64,000 nt of DNA from Trichomonas vaginalis G3 (taxonomy: Eukaryota; Parabasalia; Trichomonadida; Trichomonadidae). Below, piece after piece: positions 19,782 to 27,616 of this stretch. The notes beneath the pieces are model-generated. The model was not told the origin of the DNA. It searched no databases and worked only from the letters and a program-made list of their open reading frames with translations. Numbering within the stretch: the first letter of the stretch is position 1; each line of letters starts with the position of its first letter. The stretch is from positions 15,354,165 to 15,418,164 of the forward strand of contig NC_067204.1 in the NCBI RefSeq assembly GCF_026262505.1, written 5' to 3'. Made by a program: the position numbers and the translations under genes.

Positions 19782-20723
19782 ATGATTTCAACAATCGGCA
19801 CAACAGCAATACAAACAACTACAGCACCAAACTCGTTAGTCATGAATCCTACGTCAATGTTGGTAGAGATGAAAAGCTTCATTCCTTCTTCATATACTTT
19901 CGAAACAAAAATCCAGAAGATAAAGCAGGAACTTTTAACATGTAATTTAGACTGTAGTGCGAAAGATGAAGAAAATGAACAGTATCTTTATGAAATGCAG
20001 GACATTATTGACCATTTGCCTAAATTGCCTGAAATTCAGCAGCAAAAACTAACTATTCCTGAATTCGACGAAATTGAAGTCAAAGCAACTGACTCAGTAG
20101 AAATAAAGAAGTTCATACGAAAGGTAAACTATGAGTTTCTAGGATTTCATTGCAACCATAAGGTTATGGACAAAGATTGCGACATGGTATATAAGAATGT
20201 TTCTGACATATATAAATCTGAAGAATTTAAGACCTACGACAACTTTGTTTCGTTAGTTGCAGAATGTGTATGGCAGATAAGAGATAAAGATAGAAGAGGT
20301 AAGGTATGGAATGAACAGATAAAACCAGCAACTTTTGCGTTAAAGAAAACCATTGACGCCTTAGTTGTTCTAGCAGGTAAGGTTTCAGAATATAACGCAA
20401 AAATGAACCCGCAATGTTCTAAATGTAAAGCAGCAATTAGGAAATATAACTACTCCGTCAAAGAGATAGAACGTATGAGAAACGACTATGCAGATTTAAA
20501 GAAAGAAGCAGAAAAGCCAGCAGAAAATAAAATGGACATGTTGACATTTCTGAACAAAAACTATCCAACTGCTGACGATTTCCTATTATCTGACGTCAAG
20601 AAGAAGTATAAAGAAACCTTCGGCATAGTTAAAACTTTTGACATACTGACAGAAGAAATAGAAGCTACAAAACTGTTTAGGATTTCAAATATACATCGTA
20701 CAATTCATGTAAAACGCTTATAA
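19782..20723 (+). CDS. Polinton hypothetical protein, 313 aa, helical
   Basis: Unknown protein. The N-terminus is T/S-rich; the rest is mostly charged helix with long coiled-coil-like stretches (about residues 40-80 and 205-250). Residues about 208-213 hold a CSKCKA motif (CxxC), and there are further cysteines and histidines around 118-130 (FHCNHK, DKDC), so metal binding is possible. The start is fixed by the TTTTGTATGTAAGA box that ends one base upstream. The gene is flanked by inverted CACCTC-type repeats (19675-19710 and 20727-20780). Sharing the promoter class of the two KilA-N genes suggests a regulatory or early role (inference). Confidence 0.7.
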   Translation: MISTIGTTAIQTTTAPNSLVMNPTSMLVEMKSFIPSSYTFETKIQKIKQELLTCNLDCSAKDEENEQYLYEMQDIIDHLPKLPEIQQQKLTIPEFDEIEVKATDSVEIKKFIRKVNYEFLGFHCNHKVMDKDCDMVYKNVSDIYKSEEFKTYDNFVSLVAECVWQIRDKDRRGKVWNEQIKPATFALKKTIDALVVLAGKVSEYNAKMNPQCSKCKAAIRKYNYSVKEIERMRNDYADLKKEAEKPAENKMDMLTFLNKNYPTADDFLLSDVKKKYKETFGIVKTFDILTEEIEATKLFRISNIHRTIHVKRL

Positions 20724-21266
20724 AATAACTGAGGTGAAAAAACAGGTGAAAAAACAGGTGAGATCGCACCTCTTCACCTAAAATATATTTTTGCTGAAAA
20801 ATGACCAAAAATCATGAATTTCCTCATATGTTTGCTACCCGAGGAAAACCGAGGGTAGAGATTCCGTACGAAAATCGTAAAAAATTGCGAGTAGGGAAAA
20901 AAACCTGGTCGCCTAAAACTCATGAAAATCGTGAAAAAATGACCAAATTTCATTATATAACTGTTATTTTTTTACGAAGAGAACTTTTGCACTTCGTCAA
21001 AAAAATCCCTGAAATCATATCTTTTATACAAGATAGAAAATCTTACTCGCCTAAAACTCATGAAAATCGTAAAAAATTGCGAGTAGGGAAAAAAACCTGG
21101 TCGCCTAAAACTCATGAAAATCGTAAAAAAATGACCAAATTTCATTATATAACTGTTATTTTTTTACGAAGTGAACTTTGACACTTCGTCAAAAAAATCC
21201 CTGAAATCATATCTTTTATACAAGATAGAAAAAATAAAGTTAGTTTTTTGTAAAATATTTTTTTTA
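20724..21266. repeat. Intergenic repeat block with hairpins
   Basis: No gene. It holds two long direct repeats (about 20935-21050 and 21125-21235), each with a hairpin of the type ACGAAG-loop-CTTCGT flanked by T- and A-runs, for example ACGAAGTG/CACTTCGT around 21167-21190. It also holds two copies (near 20887 and 21077) of a GCGAGTAGGGAAAAAAACC unit related to the 54-bp repeats inside the gene at 21985. The hairpins could be transcription terminators (inference). Confidence 0.65.
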
Positions 21267-21280
21267 TTTTGTATGTAAGA
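21267..21280 (+). promoter_or_regulatory. TTTTGTATGTAAGA box before gene 21287
   Basis: Same word as at 19767-19780. It contains an ATG that is in frame with the gene, so the true start is taken as the next ATG, at 21287. Confidence 0.6.
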
Positions 21281-21286
21281 ACATAT

Positions 21287-21898
21287 ATGACAAACACTGA
21301 GTTTGAAACAGTTAAAAAGATAGACAATGACACCAAAGTGGTTAGAATTGGTGATTTAAACGTAAGATACTCAAAGAAATACAACAAATATTCTTTGTCA
21401 GACATTTTATCTCCATTTGGAAAGAAAACAAACGACTGGGTTAGAAATGCTTCAACTCAGAAAATTTTGACAAGAAATCCTGAGCTTATGATATCGGTAA
21501 GATTCTATGGAACTACAGCATATCTTATAGACAAAAGTCTTATACCAATAGTTTTGTTATGGTTAGACCCAGTTGTTGGATATAACTTCATAACATATGG
21601 TTCATTCGATACGGAACGTTGCAGTGAAGGCTTACTTTACATCGTTCAGAAACCGAAGGACTTCAATACAAAGAGATATAAGATAGGAAGAACATATAAT
21701 ATAACTCTAAGATATGACAGTACAGTCAATAGAGTCAAGGTTGTGTTTGTTAATGATATGAGAGCTGCAGAAACAGAACTACTTGAAAAGTTTGAGAAAA
21801 TGTATGGTGCTCCCACGAAAGGTAAAGAAACGTTTGAAGTAGATGAGATAGATAAAGCTATAAAATTATTTGACGAAGTTGCTGAAAAATACATGTAA
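21287..21898 (+). CDS. KilA-N protein with GIY-YIG-like (T5orf172) C-terminus
   Basis: 203 residues. The N-terminal half is a KilA-N DNA-binding domain (DWVRNASTQKIL, then AYLIDKSLIPIVLLWLDP), as in large DNA viruses and phages. The C-terminal half has the layout of T5orf172/GIY-YIG domains: GLLYIV at about residues 115-120, YKIGRT at 131-136, ETELLEKF near 162 and GKETFEV near 178. Such pairs are known as DNA-binding regulators with a nuclease-like domain. The start is the ATG after the TTTTGTATGTAAGA box; the frame also reads back through the box, which I do not count. It lies next to a second KilA-N gene with the same promoter type. Transcription control or host DNA targeting is inference. 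Confidence 0.75.
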   Translation: MTNTEFETVKKIDNDTKVVRIGDLNVRYSKKYNKYSLSDILSPFGKKTNDWVRNASTQKILTRNPELMISVRFYGTTAYLIDKSLIPIVLLWLDPVVGYNFITYGSFDTERCSEGLLYIVQKPKDFNTKRYKIGRTYNITLRYDSTVNRVKVVFVNDMRAAETELLEKFEKMYGAPTKGKETFEVDEIDKAIKLFDEVAEKYM

Positions 21899-21964
21899 AG
21901 CGTTTATTTTTGTCTTTTGTGAAAGATAGAAAATAACGCTAATTTTTTATAAAATATTTTTTTA

Positions 21965-21980
21965 TTTTGTATGTAAAGAC
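21965..21980 (+). promoter_or_regulatory. TTTTGTATGTAAAGAC box before gene 21985
   Basis: Third example of the KilA-N module promoter word, 4 bases before the ATG at 21985. Confidence 0.6.
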
Positions 21981-21984
21981 AGAT

Positions 21985-23004
21985 ATGTCAACAACAGAGA
22001 ACACAACAACAGTTATAGTTCATGAAGCCATAAATGAAGAATATGAGTGGGTTCAGTTTAACAAACAGTTACGTCTCATTCGTTCAGTCAAAGACGATAT
22101 GTACCAAATGCAAAGTATTTTGACAGCATGTTTTGCTCCAGATACTAAGCTTCCTAAAGACTGGTTTAGGAACCAAAGCACACAAGAACTTTTGAGCGAA
22201 GAACAGCGAGTAGGGAAGAAACCCCAGTCGCCAAAACTCTATGAAAACAGTGAAGAACAGCGAGTAGGGAAGAAACCCCAGTCGCCAAAACTCTATGAAA
22301 ACAGTGAAGAACAGCGAGTAGGGAAGAAACCCCAGTCGCCAAAACTCTATGAAAACAGTGAAGAACAGCGAGTAGGGAAGAAACCCCAGTCGCCAAAACT
22401 CTATGAAAACAGTGAAGAACAGCGAGTAGGGAAGAAACCCCAGTCGCCAAAACTCTATGAAAATCGTGAAAAATTGCCAAACGGTTTGAGAGGATATTAT
22501 GTACATAGACTTCTTGTAAATGCTGTTGCAATGTGGGCTTCGCCTCGTTATGCTTGGAATATTTACAGACTTCTTGACGAAATTCATAGACAAGAACGTG
22601 AAGAGCTAGAGAACAAGCTTGAAGCAAAAGACAAAAGCATTCAGAAAAGAATACCACGTTCGGTACCAAAAGGAAAGGAAAAGAACTATAAGTATATGAT
22701 TTATACTGAAGAGATGGAAAATGAAGAAGATAAAGATATGGTTATGTTGCATTTAGTCAGAAGAAACAACAAAAGCTTTTACGACCTTGCTAAGATTTAC
22801 AAATCTGACAGAAATTGGTTCTATCGCGAAAACTTACCGATTTCAATGACCCCAAATGAAGATGTGAAACAAATAGTTCAAGATACTTTACCTCAAACAC
22901 ACTATGATATGAAAGGTTGTACAATACTTACCTTCAAAGAAGATTTGCCATTGTTAAAGGAAAAAATAACAGAGTATTTTGACAACTTCAAACAAGCAGG
23001 GTAG
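21985..23004 (+). CDS. KilA-N protein interrupted by five 18-residue repeats
   Basis: 339 residues. A KilA-N domain begins with LPKDWFRNQSTQELLSEEQ and continues with LPNGLRGYYVHRLLVNAVAM and WASPRYAWNIYRLL. Between the halves, residues about 73-162 are five tandem copies of an 18-residue unit, EEQRVGKKPQSPKLYENS. Typical KilA-N domains run straight from STQEL to the LPNG region. After it come a charged helix (residues about 185-215) and a C-terminal domain ending TYDM/GCTILTF-like beta sequence that may correspond to the C-terminal domains linked to KilA-N in giant viruses (uncertain). The promoter box and order tie it to 19782 and 21287. Confidence 0.75.
   Translation: MSTTENTTTVIVHEAINEEYEWVQFNKQLRLIRSVKDDMYQMQSILTACFAPDTKLPKDWFRNQSTQELLSEEQRVGKKPQSPKLYENSEEQRVGKKPQSPKLYENSEEQRVGKKPQSPKLYENSEEQRVGKKPQSPKLYENSEEQRVGKKPQSPKLYENREKLPNGLRGYYVHRLLVNAVAMWASPRYAWNIYRLLDEIHRQEREELENKLEAKDKSIQKRIPRSVPKGKEKNYKYMIYTEEMENEEDKDMVMLHLVRRNNKSFYDLAKIYKSDRNWFYRENLPISMTPNEDVKQIVQDTLPQTHYDMKGCTILTFKEDLPLLKEKITEYFDNFKQAG
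22201..22470 (+). repeat. Five tandem 54-bp repeats inside the KilA-N gene
   Basis: Unit start positions 22201, 22255, 22309, 22363 and 22417. Each begins GAACAGCGAGTAGGGAAGAA; the fifth ends with AATCGTGAA instead of AACAGTGAA. The period is a multiple of three, so the frame is kept. Related single units occur in non-coding DNA near 20887 and 21077. Confidence 0.95.
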
Positions 23005-23429
23005 ATGAACCATTTATTTTTCAAGCTTGACTTCAGATGGCTCAGGTAGCTCTATAAAGTAAATTGCCTCGTCAAATCCTTCTGGCATTCCGAGTCCTTC
23101 CTTCCGACAGAAAAAGTTTTTCCTTCCAACAGAAAAAAATTTTCCTTCCAACAGGAAAAAATTTTCCTTCCAACAGGAAAAAATTTTCCAGTTGTCCGTC
23201 CGTAAACCATTCAAATTTTCGAAAATTGAGAACTTTTTGGTCGAACTTCAGGAAAAGTTTTTCCTTCCAACAGAAAAAATTTTTCCTTCCGACAGGAAAA
23301 GTTTTTCCCGACAACTGGAAAAGTTCTTCCTTCCGACAGGACACAAACGAATGTCTCACGTTCCTCTTCCTGAATGCCTTCCAAAGCCAGCACCACAACA
23401 GACTTACTAAGACTAAACACTTACATTTT
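23005..23429. repeat. Non-coding block with TTCCTTCCAACAG-type repeats
   Basis: No supported gene between the convergent ends of the KilA-N gene and the ATPase gene. Positions about 23095-23345 hold some ten copies of a 22-26-bp unit (TTTTTCCTTCCAACAGAAAA and variants with CCGACAGG). The frames on both strands here are translations of the repeat. Possible termination or recombination zone (inference). Confidence 0.7.
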
Positions 23430-24305
23430 TCAAGCTTGACTTTTTACAATTTGAACTTTGTTCGCGTAGATATGAATTCTGAAAGAAGTATGAGGGTCTT
23501 GTATGACTTTGTACTTCTCCCATAGTTCATGTCTGTCAAACTTACCTGCCATGGACTCTTTCATAAGTTCCATGAAATCGTCTTCGGACAATCCGGGGAA
23601 AAGTACAATGTCAGTAAGTATTCTCTTTACATCCTTACTTAAACTCTTTGCTGTCTGTACACATATTACGACTGAGATGTTAAAGTGTCTGAGCTTCTTA
23701 AGAATTCGACACATATCTTGTTCTCTGTTCTTAAGCAAAGGATGAGAGGCGAAATCATCTAAGATAAGAAGACATCTGTGAGGGTACGTTTTCCAATCGT
23801 AAGATTGCAATTTCTTCGAAATGTATTCTATCTCTTTCTGTTTGTTTCTGAAGTGTTTCTTCTCTAATATTCTCTGCATTTCCTCATTTGGGTCTTTAAA
23901 CTTAGAATTTATATACTCATTTATAGCATTGTACTTCAAAACCCTTCTTTGGTACTTCTTTATCCAATCTAACAACTCAGAGTCTTTTATACATACTAAC
24001 TTAGACTTCTTTATAATATCTTTGAACGAATTGACGGTTTGGTCAAATTGACCAGAAGTACTACAAATAACAACTAACTCATAGAATGGGTTCTTCTCAT
24101 CTAGTTCTTGTTGTTGTGCAGCCATTTTAAGATAAGTGAAAGTCTTACCCGACCCAGGTGGTGCAATTAGACCTGTTATACCATTCTGAGCAAATAAGAA
24201 CTTGTCATGTATAGGCTTTATCTGAGCATTTTCTAACTTTCTCTTGTTCTTATTTAAAACATTCTCAAATTTCTTGTCAATGTCAGCAAACTTTTTTTCT
24301 AACAT
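23430..24305 (-). CDS. FtsK/HerA-type genome-packaging ATPase
   Basis: About 291 residues. Walker A is GLIAPPGSGKTFTYLKMA and Walker B RCLLILDDFASHPLL, followed by a sensor-like strand in VVICVQTAKSLSKDVKRILT. This is the A32-like packaging ATPase of Polintons and NCLDVs, which drives DNA into the capsid (family knowledge). The frame extends further upstream, but the start MLEKKFADIDKKFENVL at 24305 is preferred: it places the gene head-to-head with 24342 and matches the short leaders seen elsewhere. It sits beside the capsid and helicase genes on the same strand. Confidence 0.85.
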   Translation of the reverse strand: MLEKKFADIDKKFENVLNKNKRKLENAQIKPIHDKFLFAQNGITGLIAPPGSGKTFTYLKMAAQQQELDEKNPFYELVVICSTSGQFDQTVNSFKDIIKKSKLVCIKDSELLDWIKKYQRRVLKYNAINEYINSKFKDPNEEMQRILEKKHFRNKQKEIEYISKKLQSYDWKTYPHRCLLILDDFASHPLLKNREQDMCRILKKLRHFNISVVICVQTAKSLSKDVKRILTDIVLFPGLSEDDFMELMKESMAGKFDRHELWEKYKVIQDPHTSFRIHIYANKVQIVKSQA

Positions 24306-24341
24306 ATTTTTAGAAAAATTAAAATTTTTATCTTTTAGAAA
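24306..24341. promoter_or_regulatory. Divergent promoter, ATPase / K-E-rich protein
   Basis: A 36-bp gap between the ATPase start and the ATG at 24342. It contains AATTTTTATCTTTTAGAAA reading plus-ward, the usual TTTTTATC-type box. Confidence 0.45.
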
Positions 24342-24821
24342 ATGTCCAGCGATTTCGCTATCTATGTCCGTGACAAACTTTTCGACAGCAAAACATCTGT
24401 CGACCATAAAATCTTACATAGTGTAAACAAGAAAGGTGAATTTGTTCTAAAGTTCTGTTTCTGGGAATATGACAAGAACCATAAAACATTACAAAGAGCA
24501 GTCTTAAAATTTGTCAATGACAGACTTGTTGACAGAGATGACGCCTCTTGGAGAGATGAAGTCCAACAAAACTTCTTAGAATGCAAAGAAGACACATGCG
24601 CTGTTCTTGAAGATGAAATAGAAAACAGAATAGAAGAGCTATTAAAGGACAAAGAACTTTTACAGAAATATGGTTCGGAGAAATTTGACATAACTCCACC
24701 AGAGAAGAAGAAGAAGAAAGAAAAGAAAGAGAAAAAAGTAGAAGAGAAGAAAGAAAAGAAAGTAGAAGAAGAGAAAAAAGAACCTGAACCAGTTCCAGAG
24801 AAAAAGAAATTTGACATGTAA
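24342..24821 (+). CDS. Polinton hypothetical protein, 159 aa, K/E-rich tail
   Basis: Residues 1-110 form a compact, charged domain (MSSDFAIYVRDKLF, VLKFCFWEYDKNHKTLQRAV). Residues about 118-159 are a lysine/glutamate/proline low-complexity tail ending KKFDM. No catalytic motif is seen. Its divergent pairing with the packaging ATPase suggests co-expression with virion assembly genes (inference). It converges with the minus-strand gene at 24838, with only 16 bp between the two stops. Confidence 0.6.
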   Translation: MSSDFAIYVRDKLFDSKTSVDHKILHSVNKKGEFVLKFCFWEYDKNHKTLQRAVLKFVNDRLVDRDDASWRDEVQQNFLECKEDTCAVLEDEIENRIEELLKDKELLQKYGSEKFDITPPEKKKKKEKKEKKVEEKKEKKVEEEKKEPEPVPEKKKFDM

Positions 24822-24837
24822 AAATAAAATTTTATTT

Positions 24838-25257
24838 TTAGAACATTTCTGGGTCAATGTCAATGTTCTCTTCCTCTTTAGGAGTAAACACTGGCTTAGA
24901 CTCTAAAATCTTTTTACCCAATTTACCTTGAACTTCAACTATCTTAGACTCATAATATTCATAGTCGTCTGCTTTCTTTGGTTCATAAGGTATAACAAGT
25001 TTGTATGCTTTGCCTTCTTTAAGGTTTGAGAACCTTCTGTCAAAACTTTCTTTGACTGCTAACAAACCTTCTATGTCTAAGTCTTCAAATTTCGCACCAT
25101 TTTTAGTCACAATAGCAAACTTAACTGGTTCGATGTTCCAAACTTTGCTGAATGAAGACTTTTCAAAATGGTAGAAGTAAACATTCAAATATGTGAATGG
25201 GTCTAGTTCTTCTTTAAGTCCTGACATGTACTTGTTTACTGAGATGAATTTTGTCAT
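24838..25257 (-). CDS. Polinton hypothetical protein, 139 aa
   Basis: A soluble protein with mixed alpha/beta character: N-terminus MTKFISVNKYMSGLKEELDP, an aromatic stretch LNVYFYHFEKSSFSKVWNIE, and an acidic tail ending EEENIDIDPEMF. The start is preceded by TTTTTTTATCCGATAGAAAAG, a clear box. It lies immediately downstream of the SF3 helicase on the same strand. An acidic C-terminus beside a replication gene recalls single-stranded DNA-binding proteins, but that is only a guess. Confidence 0.6.
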   Translation of the reverse strand: MTKFISVNKYMSGLKEELDPFTYLNVYFYHFEKSSFSKVWNIEPVKFAIVTKNGAKFEDLDIEGLLAVKESFDRRFSNLKEGKAYKLVIPYEPKKADDYEYYESKIVEVQGKLGKKILESKPVFTPKEEENIDIDPEMF

Positions 25258-25293
25258 CTTTTCTATCGGATAAAAAAATATTTTTTTTAAAAT

Positions 25294-26529
25294 TTACTCA
25301 TAAAAATTTTTCTTTGTATATACACCATTCTGTACGTCTAAAAGACTTTTGACATTTGCCAAGAATGTTCGTTTAGACGCTGTCATATAACCATATTCTT
25401 GACAATATTGTTTATACGAATCGTACAATGACCTTTCATCTAATGACACAAAGTCAGTTTCATCTATGAACAGTTCATATACACTCTTGTTTGCTTCTAA
25501 CAATGTTTGTCTCTCTTCGGTATGTGGAATTTGTCTTGGATTGAACTTTGAAATATCTAATGTCATAAAATATGAGAACAAGTGGTTGTAAAAGTCAGAT
25601 GTCAAAGTTTCTGCTAAGTCGTCAAAATATTCTGTATCTTGCATATGAGAATCTGACGTTCTGACAACTACATATCTTCTGTCAGAACTTTCTAACTTCA
25701 TCGGAACAGCATTGTTTGAAACCATAATGAAGTTTGCAACATTTTCACAAACTCTTTGGTCTTTATACTTTCTTTCAACAACACCAACTTTGTCTGTTAT
25801 AAGACTCTTCAAAGCATCTGAGTTCAAAACTTTTGTTGTATCTATACTTTGAAGTTCGTTACAAACTATAAGTTTCATATTCTCTATTGAGGAGTTAAAC
25901 TTGCCACAGATGTTTTCTATGTTTGTCATATTCGGATTCGAATAACCTTCTAACAGTTTGCACAAAATATCTGTAAAGAAAGTATTCTTACCAGTTCCTT
26001 GTTTTCCAATTATAATGAGAGCAGTTTCATTTTTAGCACTTGGATGTTGTAAGATGTTTGCAAACCAACATAAGATATACTCATAAACCTTTTCGTTTCC
26101 ATTGCATATAATTTCTTTGACATGGTCTAACCAAGCTTCTATAATATTTTCTTTCCATTCTACTTGTTCGTATTTATATCCAGTGAAGATAGAATAGAAG
26201 TTTGGAGAAGGTGTATAAAACTTTATACCTCGAACTGAAAAATCTTCAAGTTTTGACAATAAGATATCCCAAGCATCTAACATCTTCATGCCAACTTGTA
26301 CGACTTTTATTTTCTTAAGTTTCTGTTTACATTCTTGTTCTGAAACTATTGTCGCTTTAGGTTTGTTAAAGACTACATCCCATTCTTTCATAACATAACA
26401 TTCTGGGGCAGAGTCAACATAAATGACTAAACGTTTCAAATTCTCGACTGCTTTGTTATAGTCTCGAAATGGACACATATTTCTGAATGCTTGGAAGTCA
26501 TAAAAATCTGAAACATCTATTCTGTACAT
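25294..26529 (-). CDS. Superfamily 3 helicase (D5/virophage type)
   Basis: 411 residues. The SF3 signature is clear: Walker A GKQGTGKNTFF (about residue 174), Walker B with an acidic pair in MKLIVCNELQ (about 217), motif C NFIMVSNN (about 266) and an arginine-rich segment SSDRRYVVVR soon after. Such enzymes unwind DNA at viral origins and in D5-type proteins are fused to a primase. No primase motif is evident in the N-terminal 140 residues. The C-terminal part resembles the winged-helix tails of this family (YDSYKQYCQEYGY). The start follows TTTTTATAAAA. Located between unknown 24838 and the minor capsid gene, same strand. Confidence 0.85.
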   Translation of the reverse strand: MYRIDVSDFYDFQAFRNMCPFRDYNKAVENLKRLVIYVDSAPECYVMKEWDVVFNKPKATIVSEQECKQKLKKIKVVQVGMKMLDAWDILLSKLEDFSVRGIKFYTPSPNFYSIFTGYKYEQVEWKENIIEAWLDHVKEIICNGNEKVYEYILCWFANILQHPSAKNETALIIIGKQGTGKNTFFTDILCKLLEGYSNPNMTNIENICGKFNSSIENMKLIVCNELQSIDTTKVLNSDALKSLITDKVGVVERKYKDQRVCENVANFIMVSNNAVPMKLESSDRRYVVVRTSDSHMQDTEYFDDLAETLTSDFYNHLFSYFMTLDISKFNPRQIPHTEERQTLLEANKSVYELFIDETDFVSLDERSLYDSYKQYCQEYGYMTASKRTFLANVKSLLDVQNGVYTKKNFYE

Positions 26530-26557
26530 TTTTATAAAAATAAAAAAAATATTTTTT

Positions 26558-27355
26558 TTATTCTTGACTTTGTTGTTGCATTTGTTGCATTTGTTGTTCT
26601 TGAGCTATTTGTTGTTGAAGTTGTTCTTGTAATACAATACTTTCACCGGTTGCATCTTCCAATTCGAAACTTTCTGCCGTCATTGACAAATACATAGGAC
26701 ATAAAAGTTTTACAGGAACAAAGTTTGCGTCAACTAATGTCAACGTTATACTTGCCAATGTGTTTGAGTTCACTAAGGTTGAAAATTCTGCATTCGAATG
26801 AACAATAGGCAAACCAGCAGAGAAAGTATTGTTTATACGCATAAGTATCTTTTGGTCATAATAGTTTCTGTCGACATTCGAATAGCACTTTGAACCTAAG
26901 TTTGAAACAATATATAAAATAGGTGTGCTTAATGTCAATGGAATAGACATTCCTTGTATGACACCTTTTCCTGTTATAGGAAACTGTTGGTAGTAAAAAC
27001 CAGATATAAGTTTTGTATTATAGCTCATATTGTTTATAGTAAACTCAGTCGGACATCCAAACATAATGAAACCTGCTCTAGTTGCAGCACATGTTACACC
27101 CGTCCTTAAAGTATTAAATAAGTCAACAAAACCTGTTGGTGGTATATCTGAGTAAGTATCTTCAAAGGAGTATTTTTTACCATTCACAACAATAAAGTCT
27201 TCTGGTGTCAAAAGAGCAAAACAGGCTTTAGTCGTCATTGTGTTTAAGGTTAGTTTACAATATCGTCCTTGAGGACTTTGTAAGTTTGTTGTTATAGAAT
27301 TATATGACTCAGGGTTTTTAGTCGTAATAGTATAAACCATTATATCTTCTGCCAT
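26558..27355 (-). CDS. Probable minor capsid (penton) protein
   Basis: 265 residues, strongly beta-rich through residue about 230, ending in a Q-rich coiled tail (QEQLQQQIAQEQQMQQMQQQ). Size, beta content and place beside the major capsid and ATPase genes fit the single jelly-roll minor capsid protein of Polintons, which forms capsid vertices (family knowledge). I cannot see a diagnostic motif, so this is a context-based call. The start (MAEDIMVYTITTKNPESYNS) is preceded by TTTAAATATATATAA. Confidence 0.65.
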   Translation of the reverse strand: MAEDIMVYTITTKNPESYNSITTNLQSPQGRYCKLTLNTMTTKACFALLTPEDFIVVNGKKYSFEDTYSDIPPTGFVDLFNTLRTGVTCAATRAGFIMFGCPTEFTINNMSYNTKLISGFYYQQFPITGKGVIQGMSIPLTLSTPILYIVSNLGSKCYSNVDRNYYDQKILMRINNTFSAGLPIVHSNAEFSTLVNSNTLASITLTLVDANFVPVKLLCPMYLSMTAESFELEDATGESIVLQEQLQQQIAQEQQMQQMQQQSQE

Positions 27356-27365
27356 TTATATATAT

Positions 27366-27596
27366 TTAAAAGTTTTTCTGAAAGTGGAGAAGAACTTCAT
27401 CTAAACTTTCACATGGCGTTTCTTGAAGTTCTCTGTCTAAGAAGTTCAAATATTTTGTAAAGACATAGAACTTTCCTTTGTCTACACGAACAAACAAAAC
27501 AGGGTCTTTCATATCGTTCAAAAGTGTGTAAAGTCCTTTACATGAAATAAAGTCTATATTATTTTTCTTCAAACATCTTTCAAGAAGTTTTGACAT
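27366..27596 (-). CDS. Polinton hypothetical protein, 76 aa
   Basis: A small charged protein, MSKLLERCLKKNNIDFISCK onward, with alternating hydrophobic residues (VLFVRVDKGKFYVFTKYLNF) suggesting a few beta strands. It lies 10 bp upstream of the minor capsid gene on the same strand and is preceded by TTTGCTAAGTAAAA. Function unknown; a virion or assembly role is inferred only from its neighbours. Confidence 0.55.
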   Translation of the reverse strand: MSKLLERCLKKNNIDFISCKGLYTLLNDMKDPVLFVRVDKGKFYVFTKYLNFLDRELQETPCESLDEVLLHFQKNF

Positions 27597-27616
27597 TTTT
27601 ACTTAGCAAATAAATT

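Noticed and set aside
20801-21181. Plus-strand frame of 126 codons
   Set aside because: It only reads through the duplicated intergenic repeats and hairpins; it contains no promoter box of either class.
22084-22669. Minus-strand frames opposite the KilA-N gene
   Set aside because: They exist because the 54-bp repeat is open in several frames; the plus strand has the domain and the promoter.
23064-23525. Frames on both strands in the TTCCTTCC block
   Set aside because: Repeat translations rich in F/S/K with no start context.
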